From Nitrospiraceae bacterium (GTDB taxonomy: Bacteria > Nitrospirota > Nitrospiria > Nitrospirales > Nitrospiraceae): 12,637 nt of DNA. The notes beneath the pieces are model-generated. The model had not been told where the DNA came from. It saw only the letters and a program-made list of their open reading frames with translations, and made no database searches. Positions 6,706 through 12,637 of the stretch are shown here, one piece after another (the stretch's first letter is position 1; each line of letters opens with the position of its first letter). The position numbers and the translations under genes are program-made. The DNA is taken from assembly GCA_025934615.1 (NCBI GenBank), contig JAICXS010000010.1, positions 1 to 12,637 of the forward strand. Reading direction: 5' to 3'.

Positions 6706-8616
6706 TTAAAAATACATGTGTACGGTAAATAGGGCCTCATTGTCGTGATAATCGCGATGGTTGAATTCCATCCGAAGCGCCAGATTTCGTTGCACGGTAT
6801 ACCGCTGCCCAAACGACACTCGCCAGACATCCGATTTTTCGCCGACGGGATATTTCAAATAGGTTGAAGACAGCAAGATTTTCCAGCGCTCGGTTACGGT
6901 CGCCATGACGCCCACCGACCCTCCGGCGCCGATACGGTAGTTCTCCTCATAGGCCCGGCTATACGTCGATTCGGCCTCGGCGAAAGCAAAGAAGATCTCC
7001 CGCCTGGTGAGATGCGTTTCAACGGCCGCGCCAATCCCGCCGCTCGCGACACCGGCGCTACAATACCGGCACTCTCCGTGCCTGACGCTGTCCATACCGA
7101 TGTTGATCTTCCAGGACGGAGACTTAAACAGAGAGTCCATCGGAGAGAGCGACACAATATTCGCCAGCGTTGCCCGTTCCACCCGAACCTGTTCGCTCCG
7201 TTCATAATGGCGTACCGCAACTGAGAGGAGTTCGATTTGCGCGCCGGGTTGATATCCTTGTTGCGGATCGAGCAAATCGTGATAGCCGGCCCGGAGATTC
7301 ACTTCTTCGAAGAACTCATTATTCCGCCATCCTCCCGCAACTCCGACTCGGGAGGTTCTGTGGCCTTGTTCCGGCGGATCGGTCGGTGGAATAATTTTCC
7401 CCTCATCCGGTTTGGCTCGTATCGCACTACGGGCTGTCAGCACGGCACGGTTCCGGTCCTTGTATTCGGCGGCATGATCCGCATCGGACACAGCCTTGTA
7501 TCGTAAATAGTCAGATGCCAGATCGAGAACAAAGGCCTGCCGCTCGGGTTGGAATTGTGTAAAGGCCTCCGATTTGATCGCCCCGATATCTTTGGTGATC
7601 CGGCGCATCTGCGCCTGCTCTTCGTCTGAGAGCCGCTCACGTTTTTGTTTGATTTGGGTACTCCGGGCCGGGCGATAGACAATCTCTCCGATCAGTCCCG
7701 ATTGCCGGGTCAGCAACCGCACCGTGTCGGCCGGAACGGTCCAAAACAAAAATTGATCCGTGAGATGCCAGTCGGGGTTCGCCGCTTCCAGCAGGGACAA
7801 GAGATGATAGGAGCAATTTTCCTTCAAAAAGAAATAGTCGAAATACGCGTTGCCAAGTTCCCAGGCATGCATCAGCAAACGACGGACCTGCTCGTCCGTC
7901 AGGTTCAACCGGTACTCCCAAATGTCTCGATTTTCAATGTCGCGATATTCCTGAACCTTCATATAATATGGGATCGTCGAAAAAAACCCTTTGTATCCGC
8001 CGGCAAGACCTTTGATCGCGAATGCCATGCCTGCATCCGCGGGCACATCGGCCGCATAGTTAATGGTGTAGGCCAAAATGCGTGTCTGCTCCGTCTGCCC
8101 CTTCCGATCGACCCGCAGAAGCGTATGGCCGAACATCGATGACGGATTATTCATATAGGCGGATGGGAAAATGAGCGTGATGGATTGCGGATTCATCTCG
8201 GCGTACCAGTTGTGAAATCGCTCGCAAGGCTCCGGGAATAGCCGACCGTCGTCGATCGAAAGTGTTGCCTTAAGCCAGGTGTAGCGGGCGATAAACGCGC
8301 ACTGAGCAGGCTGACGGGAGCGGCCAACGAGTTCTCGTGAGAAAAACTGCGTCAACGTCGCCTCCAGCTCAGCCTTTGGATCGGTCTTCCCGTCGGAGGC
8401 GAGAAAAAAGCCGGGATCGTCCGCCTCGCTGGTATATCCTGAGATAGGATTTTTGCGGTAGTGCAGCAGTAGATGCCAGTAGCGATCTTCCGCCAAGTGT
8501 GCCTCGGATGCGCGTCGGATAAGGTCGGTCAGGTAGGTCTGATCGATCTGTTCGGAGGCCATGGCGGTAGCGGGCAAGCACGACAGGATCAACATCAGGA
8601 TCGCGTATCGAAACAA
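6706..8616 (-). CDS. DUF4105 (Lnb-type N-terminal periplasmic domain) protein with C-terminal barrel-like region
   Basis: 636 residues. A signal peptide ends near residue 20 (ATAMA/SEQ). Residues about 25-135 form a helical leader with C106 and C131, which could be disulfide-bonded. The DUF4105 domain follows (about 136-300) with the block SSMFGHTLLRVD (H164), ITLIFPSAY before it, and KENCSYHLLSLLE (C268, H271). The C-terminal third, from about 430, has alternating strands and ends in FTVHMYF, as expected for an outer-membrane or periplasmic beta-rich domain. The H...NCxxH pair resembles the catalytic layout of permuted papain-like NlpC/P60-LRAT enzymes; that is inference. The start codon is TTG at 8616 because no ATG or GTG lies upstream in frame; an ATG at 8595 would shorten the signal. 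Neither has a good ribosome binding site. It is 55 bases downstream of the DUF3015 gene, which commonly neighbours DUF4105 genes. Confidence 0.88.
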   Translation of the reverse strand: MFRYAILMLILSCLPATAMASEQIDQTYLTDLIRRASEAHLAEDRYWHLLLHYRKNPISGYTSEADDPGFFLASDGKTDPKAELEATLTQFFSRELVGRSRQPAQCAFIARYTWLKATLSIDDGRLFPEPCERFHNWYAEMNPQSITLIFPSAYMNNPSSMFGHTLLRVDRKGQTEQTRILAYTINYAADVPADAGMAFAIKGLAGGYKGFFSTIPYYMKVQEYRDIENRDIWEYRLNLTDEQVRRLLMHAWELGNAYFDYFFLKENCSYHLLSLLEAANPDWHLTDQFLFWTVPADTVRLLTRQSGLIGEIVYRPARSTQIKQKRERLSDEEQAQMRRITKDIGAIKSEAFTQFQPERQAFVLDLASDYLRYKAVSDADHAAEYKDRNRAVLTARSAIRAKPDEGKIIPPTDPPEQGHRTSRVGVAGGWRNNEFFEEVNLRAGYHDLLDPQQGYQPGAQIELLSVAVRHYERSEQVRVERATLANIVSLSPMDSLFKSPSWKINIGMDSVRHGECRYCSAGVASGGIGAAVETHLTRREIFFAFAEAESTYSRAYEENYRIGAGGSVGVMATVTERWKILLSSTYLKYPVGEKSDVWRVSFGQRYTVQRNLALRMEFNHRDYHDNEALFTVHMYF

Positions 8617-8639
8617 GGTAGATAAGCGGTCAGGATACA

Positions 8640-8663
8640 GGCCCCAGGATGTGTCCTGGGGCC
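8640..8663. other. Perfect 10-bp hairpin between DUF3015 and DUF4105 genes
   Basis: GGCCCCAGGA (8640-8649) and TCCTGGGGCC (8654-8663) are exact inverted repeats with a four-base loop. The stem begins 8 bases after the stop codon of the DUF3015 gene and ends 23 bases before the TTG of the DUF4105 gene. No T run follows on either strand, so it is not a standard intrinsic terminator. It could be a 3'-end stabiliser or partial attenuator that lowers expression of the downstream gene. Confidence 0.7.
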
Positions 8664-8671
8664 CGGCATCA

Positions 8672-9187
8672 CTAGCGGTTCATAGAAACTTTAGCGAGCA
8701 CGGGGTGGGCAGCGACGGCCTCATTGAGCGCCTTCAGCATCGCGACCGGGGTCGTCTCGCCGGAATGAATGAACGTCGTATATTTCTCCTGCGCCATTGC
8801 AAGGAATGCCGCCTGGTGCTCGGCCGGCACGCCCATCAATGTGGCAAGAGACGAAAGATGTTCACCTTGACCTTGCGCCATTTCCTGGGAGAGATTATCG
8901 AAATTCAGCGAGGCAAATACATTTACCTTCTCGCTGGCCATGATGGTGCCGTCATTGGTGCAGCCGGAGGTGCCGGTGCTGATCCCGAAGGTCCCGCTTC
9001 CGAATGTGCCGTTGGTCGTCGCCATCATGACTTGGGGCGCAATTTGCTTCTGCCCCTTATAATCCGACCACGCCAGTTTGCCGAGTCCGCAACCCGGGCC
9101 GGTATCAGGATTTGCTGCCAATGAAGGCACAGCCTGAACACAGGTAAACGCGGCCGCGATCGTGAGGATCACGAGTTTCTTTGTCAT
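8672..9187 (-). CDS. DUF3015 family periplasmic protein
   Basis: 171 residues. A basic start (MTKK), a hydrophobic core and a cleavage site near SLAA/NPDTG make a Sec signal peptide. The mature N-terminus shows the DUF3015 signature PGCGLGKLAW (C33) and, after QVMMATTNGTFGSGTFGISTGT, SGCTN (C76); these cysteines may form a disulfide. The C-terminal half is helical (GEHLSSLATLMGV, AAFLAMAQEKYTTFI). The family function is unknown, and its members are often next to DUF4105 genes. The open frame extends to 9265, but the ATG at 9187 is chosen because the signal peptide begins there and AGGAGGG lies 5-6 bases upstream. The stop TAG is followed immediately by TGA. The gene has its own probable promoter and precedes DUF4105 in what is likely a two-gene operon. 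Confidence 0.9.
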   Translation of the reverse strand: MTKKLVILTIAAAFTCVQAVPSLAANPDTGPGCGLGKLAWSDYKGQKQIAPQVMMATTNGTFGSGTFGISTGTSGCTNDGTIMASEKVNVFASLNFDNLSQEMAQGQGEHLSSLATLMGVPAEHQAAFLAMAQEKYTTFIHSGETTPVAMLKALNEAVAAHPVLAKVSMNR

Positions 9188-9192
9188 CTCTA

Positions 9193-9199
9193 CCCTCCT
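9193..9199 (-). promoter_or_regulatory. Ribosome binding site that fixes the DUF3015 gene start
   Basis: AGGAGGG on the minus strand, 5 bases before the ATG at 9187. This is the strongest Shine-Dalgarno in the window and excludes the longer frame to 9265. Confidence 0.85.
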
Positions 9200-9215
9200 A
9201 TTAGGTTGGAATGGC

Positions 9216-9248
9216 TTGGCACACACGTGCCAACTCGGCCGGAGTATA
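9216..9248 (-). promoter_or_regulatory. Extended -10 promoter and leader hairpin of the DUF3015 gene
   Basis: On the minus strand TGATATACT gives a TATACT -10 (plus 9243-9248) preceded by the TGn extension; no convincing -35 is visible 17 bases upstream. The predicted leader (about 49 bases) contains an inverted repeat TTGGCAC/GTGCCAA (plus 9216-9222 and 9227-9233, four-base loop) just after the expected start point, which could be an operator or an RNA hairpin. A further 11-base palindrome, TCACATTGTGA, abuts the -10 at 9249-9259. Confidence 0.45.
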
Positions 9249-9298
9249 TCACATTGTGAAAGCAACGCTATATAGAGTAGGCCACCTTCGTAAGTACA

Positions 9299-10081
9299 TT
9301 ATGAAGCTGTGACCTTGTCGATAAATTGTTTGAGTGTCGATAAATACGCGTGCCCCCCGACGATGGGCAGATTATTATGGTCGGCGCCTTTGACAACGTA
9401 CAAGAATTTTGGCTCAGGAGCGGCGAGGAAGACCTGCTCTCCCAAATAGAACGGCACGATGCTGTCTTGGTCTCCATGGATTATCAACATCGGCACATGA
9501 ATGGACTTCAGCCGTTCGATGAGCGGAAAACGCGATCCAAGGAGCCAGTGTGTCGGTAGCCCGCCGAATTGCTGCTTCGCCATGGCGGCGATCGAAGGAA
9601 ATGCCGATTCAAGAATCAAGCCGGCCACCTTTCGTTCAGCGACGAGATTGCCGGCGACCGCCGCCCCCAGAGACCGGCCAAACACTACGATATCTGTCGG
9701 TTCGATATGGCGGACGTCGGTCAAATACTGATAGGCGGCACGCGCATCCTGATAGAGGCCTTTCTCCGATGGCGTGCCTCCACTACGCCCATAGCCTCGA
9801 TAGTCGAACAACAATACCGAGAGGCCGCTCTCATACAGCAGAGCCAAATTTTCAAGGCGATGGATCATATTGCCGGCGTTGCCATGACACCACAGCATGA
9901 TCGACGACGGACGCCGTTGGGCCACGTACCAGCCAAAGAGGCGCGTCCCATCTTCCGCTGTAAACCAAACATCTTCTAACGGGATTCGGCTCAGGCTGGC
10001 CCAATCCCGCTCAATCCACGGATCCGGATGAAAGACAAACATGCGGTCGAGAAAGTTTGCCGGCGGCTTTCGCGTATTCAC
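9299..10081 (-). CDS. Alpha/beta hydrolase (ABHD13/BEM46/FrsA-like serine hydrolase)
   Basis: 260 residues. The complete catalytic set is visible: the oxyanion-loop motif HGNAG (66-70), FDYRGYGRSGG after strand 4 (92-102), the nucleophile elbow GRSLGA with Ser137, the acid in IHGDQDSIVP (Asp206) and GADHNN (His235). The layout GNAG...DYRGYGRS is typical of the BEM46/ABHD13 subfamily, which are membrane-associated esterases of unclear substrate. The N-terminus (FLDRMFVFHPD) lacks a clear transmembrane helix. The start is GTG at 10081, overlapping the TGA of the flippase-like gene as GTGA (4 bases), with GAGGA 9 bases upstream, so it is translationally coupled and probably acts on the same lipid or conjugate pathway (inference). 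No terminator is evident downstream. Confidence 0.9.
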   Translation of the reverse strand: MNTRKPPANFLDRMFVFHPDPWIERDWASLSRIPLEDVWFTAEDGTRLFGWYVAQRRPSSIMLWCHGNAGNMIHRLENLALLYESGLSVLLFDYRGYGRSGGTPSEKGLYQDARAAYQYLTDVRHIEPTDIVVFGRSLGAAVAGNLVAERKVAGLILESAFPSIAAMAKQQFGGLPTHWLLGSRFPLIERLKSIHVPMLIIHGDQDSIVPFYLGEQVFLAAPEPKFLYVVKGADHNNLPIVGGHAYLSTLKQFIDKVTAS

Positions 10082-11118
10082 AGTTTATCGTCCTCGGCTT
10101 CAGCCGTCGCAGCTGCGAGGGGGTCGCGGACTCCACCGAGCGCCGCCAGGCATACCAATCCGATGAGAATCCACACCAGCTCCCGGACTCGGCGAAGGAT
10201 GGCGAAGGTGATTCCGGCAAGATTGGAATAGCCGTATGCCGCCAAGAGCAAGAGATATCCGCCTTCCTGCGCCCCGATACTTCCTGGGATAAAAAAGGCG
10301 CCTCCTTTAATGACGACGGCCAGCGCACCAATGGCAATCGCCGTCGGCACATCCGTGGGGGGACCGATACAATAGAGCATGACATACACTTCCAGGGATT
10401 CGGCCAGCCATCCAATAAAAAACATCCCGATAGAAAAAACAAGCGCCCGACGATCGCGCGCATAAAAAGCATTGATGGCCGCATCCAACGCTCTGAGCTT
10501 TTCTTCACGCGATTCCAGATACGAAAGGCGAATCCGGCATCGCCGCAACAGACCTAAGAGCCCGATGAAGAGGCCCCGACGCTGTATCGTCAGGAACACG
10601 ATAGTCCCGAACATCAAGACCGTGACCGTCAACATGGCCGCCCCGACGGACGGGGAAGATCCCGTCGCAGCCAAAGACGGGGTTTTAATCGCGCTCATCG
10701 TCCACAACGAAAGGACGATGCCAACGAGGACAAACAGAACTTCCGCCAGCGTCATGATCGTTTTTGCGGTCACGACCGACGCCATCGCGTCGACAATCGG
10801 CACACCGTGTCGTTTGAGAAGATAGGCTTTGAGCGGCTCCCCCCCGACATAGGCGGCGGGCGTCGTCATGTTTACGACTTCGCCGGCTGTCCGGATAGCC
10901 CAGAGGCGCCAGAAGGACACTCGATGAGCCTGTGCTCCCAAGGTCAAGCGCCAGCCATACGCTTCACACACGTACATGAGCACAGAAGGCAATAAGATGA
11001 CGAGCACAGCGCCGGGACCAAGGCTCGTCGCTGCCTCGATAATGGGAGTCAGCCCGATATGCCAGACCAACCCGACGAAGGTCAACAGGCCGAGGACGAG
11101 GAGAAACAGTTTAAGCAC
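10078..11118 (-). CDS. UPF0104 / lysylphosphatidylglycerol-synthase-type flippase-like membrane protein
   Basis: 346 residues with about 8 hydrophobic segments. The family signature (PF03706/TIGR00374-type) is visible: the RTAGEVVNMTTPAAYVGGEP block followed by LKAYLLKRHGV (77-106), then in the second half KGGAFFIPGSIGAQEGGYLL (271-290) and RRVRELVWILIG (309-320). Members include MprF flippase domains and the hopanoid-associated HpnL; they are thought to move or present lipid-linked polar groups across the inner membrane. No aminoacyl-transferase domain is present, so it is not MprF itself. The start is GTG at 11118 and overlaps the end of the preceding gene by 8 bases; the stop overlaps the hydrolase start by 4 bases. 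No clear Shine-Dalgarno is seen, consistent with translational coupling. HpnL is a possible identity but cannot be supported from this window. Confidence 0.88.
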   Translation of the reverse strand: MLKLFLLVLGLLTFVGLVWHIGLTPIIEAATSLGPGAVLVILLPSVLMYVCEAYGWRLTLGAQAHRVSFWRLWAIRTAGEVVNMTTPAAYVGGEPLKAYLLKRHGVPIVDAMASVVTAKTIMTLAEVLFVLVGIVLSLWTMSAIKTPSLAATGSSPSVGAAMLTVTVLMFGTIVFLTIQRRGLFIGLLGLLRRCRIRLSYLESREEKLRALDAAINAFYARDRRALVFSIGMFFIGWLAESLEVYVMLYCIGPPTDVPTAIAIGALAVVIKGGAFFIPGSIGAQEGGYLLLLAAYGYSNLAGITFAILRRVRELVWILIGLVCLAALGGVRDPLAAATAEAEDDKL

Positions 11119-12475
11119 GAAGGGAAGGCGAACGCGTGATCCACGCTGTCATCATCCAGAAGAGGTTGGAGCCGATGGCCGCGAGCCACAAGAAGACGTT
11201 CAAGAGATTCAGGACCGCGAAGAGCAAGACCACAATGGAAAAATCTCGGCTCGCCAGATTTTTAACGATAAAGGCCGATCGCTCGGCTTGAACGGGGCTG
11301 GTCCATCCTTGCCGCGCATCGCGCTCCTTCATTCGCATCACAACCCATAAGGAGAAACCATTGCCGATCATGGCGAAGAGTCCCAACGTTAACAACAGCG
11401 ATCCGCCGCCATGTGCATACCCGGCCCATCCCAGCGCGCCGAAAATCGCCATGTGAACGACATTGTCCCCGATCAAATCCAGTCGCTCGCCAAACCTGGA
11501 CTCCTGAAAGGTCAGCCGAGCCACATCGCCATCGCAACAATCAACGATGGCCGACACCTGGAACAGAAGTGCGCCGATGACCCCGGCTACATAGGCGCCT
11601 TGCGCAAAGAGTACGGCGGATAGGAGGCCGATCAGTATCGACAGGCTCGTGATGGCATTGGGAGACCATCCAGCGTTCACAAACAGGCGAGTCAGCCGAT
11701 TGGCCACCTTGCGATTGAAGTACGTATCGATGACGCCGTCGTACGGGCCCTTCGGAGCTTGGAGGAGGCGCTGCTCCGCTTCCTCGACTGCCGACGAACG
11801 GCACAGAGTTTGACACCACAGAGAGGACTCCATGCTGATCGGTATTCTCTGTAAACGCCCCTCCGCTTCGGCCTGCGCTTTGATGAGATGAAGCGGCGTA
11901 CGATGCCGAGCCGACACGGCTCGCCACCCGGCTCCGCGCACGAGACCGGCAGGGAGCACCATGAGCTCGGTCGAGTCTGCGCTGGGCTTATTACCTACAT
12001 ACGTCGCCACGACGACATGTTGTCCACCGCATACCTCGACGTGCTGCCTCAACTGCTCGATGAGACCTCGAGAAAAGACTGTTCGCGAACCGATTACGAG
12101 GCAGGCACCTTGAATATTTTGCACCGCCGCTTCCCAAGTTCGTGCATCCTCCGGAGGAAACTCGCGCATCGGCATCCACCGGACCATCGCAACACAACGA
12201 CTATCCTTCGACAATAGACGCTTGAGCGAGTCCTCCTCGACGCCGCTTAAAACAACGATGTTCGCGATTCCCGCTCGCTGGAGTGTGAGCACGGTGCGTA
12301 GAAACAGCGGAAGACCGCCGACCGGCGTGAGCGGCCCGATTTGGCCAAGGCGTTCAGCTTCGCACGATTGATCGTCCGCAATGCTCAACGTCGGTAACAG
12401 AATCGCCGTGTCGAGCGTGGGGGCAGCCGCTACCGATGTGCCCACGCTCACGGGATTGGATGCAGGAGTCGCCAT
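11111..12475 (-). CDS. CDP-alcohol phosphatidyltransferase fused to a degenerate NTP-transferase-like domain
   Basis: 454 residues. The C-terminal half (about 244-450) holds the full CDP-alcohol phosphotransferase motif D312-x2-D315-G-x2-A-R-x8-G-x3-D333-x3-D337, embedded in several transmembrane segments, so it should transfer a phospho-alcohol from a CDP-alcohol to an acceptor. The N-terminal half (about 20-235) has the outline of a sugar-phosphate/MobA-like nucleotidyltransferase (GPLTPVGGLPLFLRTVLTLQ, then AGIANIVVLSG) but lacks the glycine-rich GxGxR loop and the catalytic Lys, which is Gly47 here. This order resembles archaeal bifunctional inositol-phosphate cytidylyltransferase/DIPP synthase. 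The reading frame extends to 12544, but 12475 is chosen because its ATG forms a TAATG stop-start overlap with the upstream cytidylyltransferase-like gene. The substrate is unknown. Confidence 0.88.
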   Translation of the reverse strand: MATPASNPVSVGTSVAAAPTLDTAILLPTLSIADDQSCEAERLGQIGPLTPVGGLPLFLRTVLTLQRAGIANIVVLSGVEEDSLKRLLSKDSRCVAMVRWMPMREFPPEDARTWEAAVQNIQGACLVIGSRTVFSRGLIEQLRQHVEVCGGQHVVVATYVGNKPSADSTELMVLPAGLVRGAGWRAVSARHRTPLHLIKAQAEAEGRLQRIPISMESSLWCQTLCRSSAVEEAEQRLLQAPKGPYDGVIDTYFNRKVANRLTRLFVNAGWSPNAITSLSILIGLLSAVLFAQGAYVAGVIGALLFQVSAIVDCCDGDVARLTFQESRFGERLDLIGDNVVHMAIFGALGWAGYAHGGGSLLLTLGLFAMIGNGFSLWVVMRMKERDARQGWTSPVQAERSAFIVKNLASRDFSIVVLLFAVLNLLNVFLWLAAIGSNLFWMMTAWITRSPSLRA

Positions 12476-12637
12476 TAGTCTAATTTTGGAAGGATGTCCC
12501 GTTCGGCATGGAGCACATCTTCTTGAAAATCGATTTCCGTCCACGGCAGGCCGCCGATCGGTTCGTACCCCACGCGTACCTGCTCGAAGAATTCACGGAG
12601 GCCGTCCTCATATTCCATATCGAGATTGCCCTTCTCG
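12475..12637 (-). CDS. C-terminal end of a nucleotidyltransferase (phosphocholine cytidylyltransferase-like), partial
   Basis: Only the last 53 codons lie in the window, from GAG at 12636 to the TAA at 12475-12477; the rest is beyond the right edge. The tail EPIGGLPWTEIDFQEDVLHA is the standard end of LicC/phosphocholine-cytidylyltransferase and inositol-phosphate cytidylyltransferase-type NTP-transferases, where W-x-[ED]-I-D-x-x-x-D-[LV] closes the Rossmann-like fold and A-x-x-x-[LI]-P ends the protein. The stop overlaps the ATG of the next gene by one base (TAATG). This makes it the probable active nucleotidyltransferase feeding the CDP-alcohol transferase. The family call rests on a short tail and is tentative. 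Confidence 0.65.
   Translation of the reverse strand, partial: EKGNLDMEYEDGLREFFEQVRVGYEPIGGLPWTEIDFQEDVLHAERDILPKLD

Noticed and set aside
9188..9265. N-terminal 26-residue extension of the DUF3015 protein
   Set aside because: It would bury the signal peptide and run through the promoter and ribosome binding site.
1..12637. Mobile elements, CRISPR arrays, tRNA or rRNA genes, toxin-antitoxin or phage-defence genes
   Set aside because: Searched by eye on both strands; no transposase or integrase motifs, no regularly spaced repeats, no recognisable RNA gene. Annotated genes occupy nearly all of the window.

Overview
The window (12,637 bases, moderately GC-rich) is a chromosomal stretch from a Gram-negative, diderm bacterium. 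Signal peptides, lipoboxes and outer-membrane-type beta-barrels dominate. The mix of CstA, YajQ, a TRL-like lipoprotein, a DUF3015/DUF4105 pair and an operon with a CDP-alcohol phosphatidyltransferase fused to an NTP-transferase-like domain is what I would expect of a Nitrospira-like organism. That assignment is inference and is weak. I see no mobile element, CRISPR array, rRNA or tRNA.

Layout. (1) 1-1071, plus strand: a secreted protein of unknown function with a coiled coil and a tail of degenerate 13-residue repeats. (2) 1078-5550, minus strand, read right to left: an outer-membrane beta-barrel protein, the CstA transporter, YajQ, and a seven-Asp-box beta-propeller lipoprotein. Gaps are 46, 43 and 130 bases, so at least the first three could be co-transcribed. 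(3) 5551-5645: a divergent promoter region with a good sigma70 promoter for a plus-strand lipoprotein gene (5646-6054) whose frame is broken by one extra base in a CCC run. (4) 6234-6679, minus strand: a compact single-gene unit with a near-consensus promoter, a strong ribosome binding site, a small TRL-like lipoprotein and an intrinsic terminator. (5) 6706-9187, minus strand: DUF3015 followed by DUF4105, with a perfect 10-bp hairpin between them and a probable extended -10 promoter upstream. (6) 9299-12637, minus strand: four overlapping or abutting genes. These are the C-terminal end of a cytidylyltransferase-like protein, the fused CDP-alcohol phosphatidyltransferase, a UPF0104/LPG-synthase-type flippase-like membrane protein, and an alpha/beta hydrolase.

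How the genes fit together. Region 6 looks like a pathway that activates a polar alcohol with CTP, joins it to a lipid or second alcohol, and handles the product at the membrane; the substrate cannot be read from the sequence. Regions 1-5 are mostly envelope proteins: six or seven of the eleven complete products carry export signals. The most unusual features are the frameshifted lipoprotein, the separation of an apparently active NTP-transferase from a degenerate one fused to the CDP-alcohol transferase, the DUF3015-hairpin-DUF4105 arrangement, and two convergent genes only 6 bases apart with the nearest plus-strand terminator more than 1 kb beyond.
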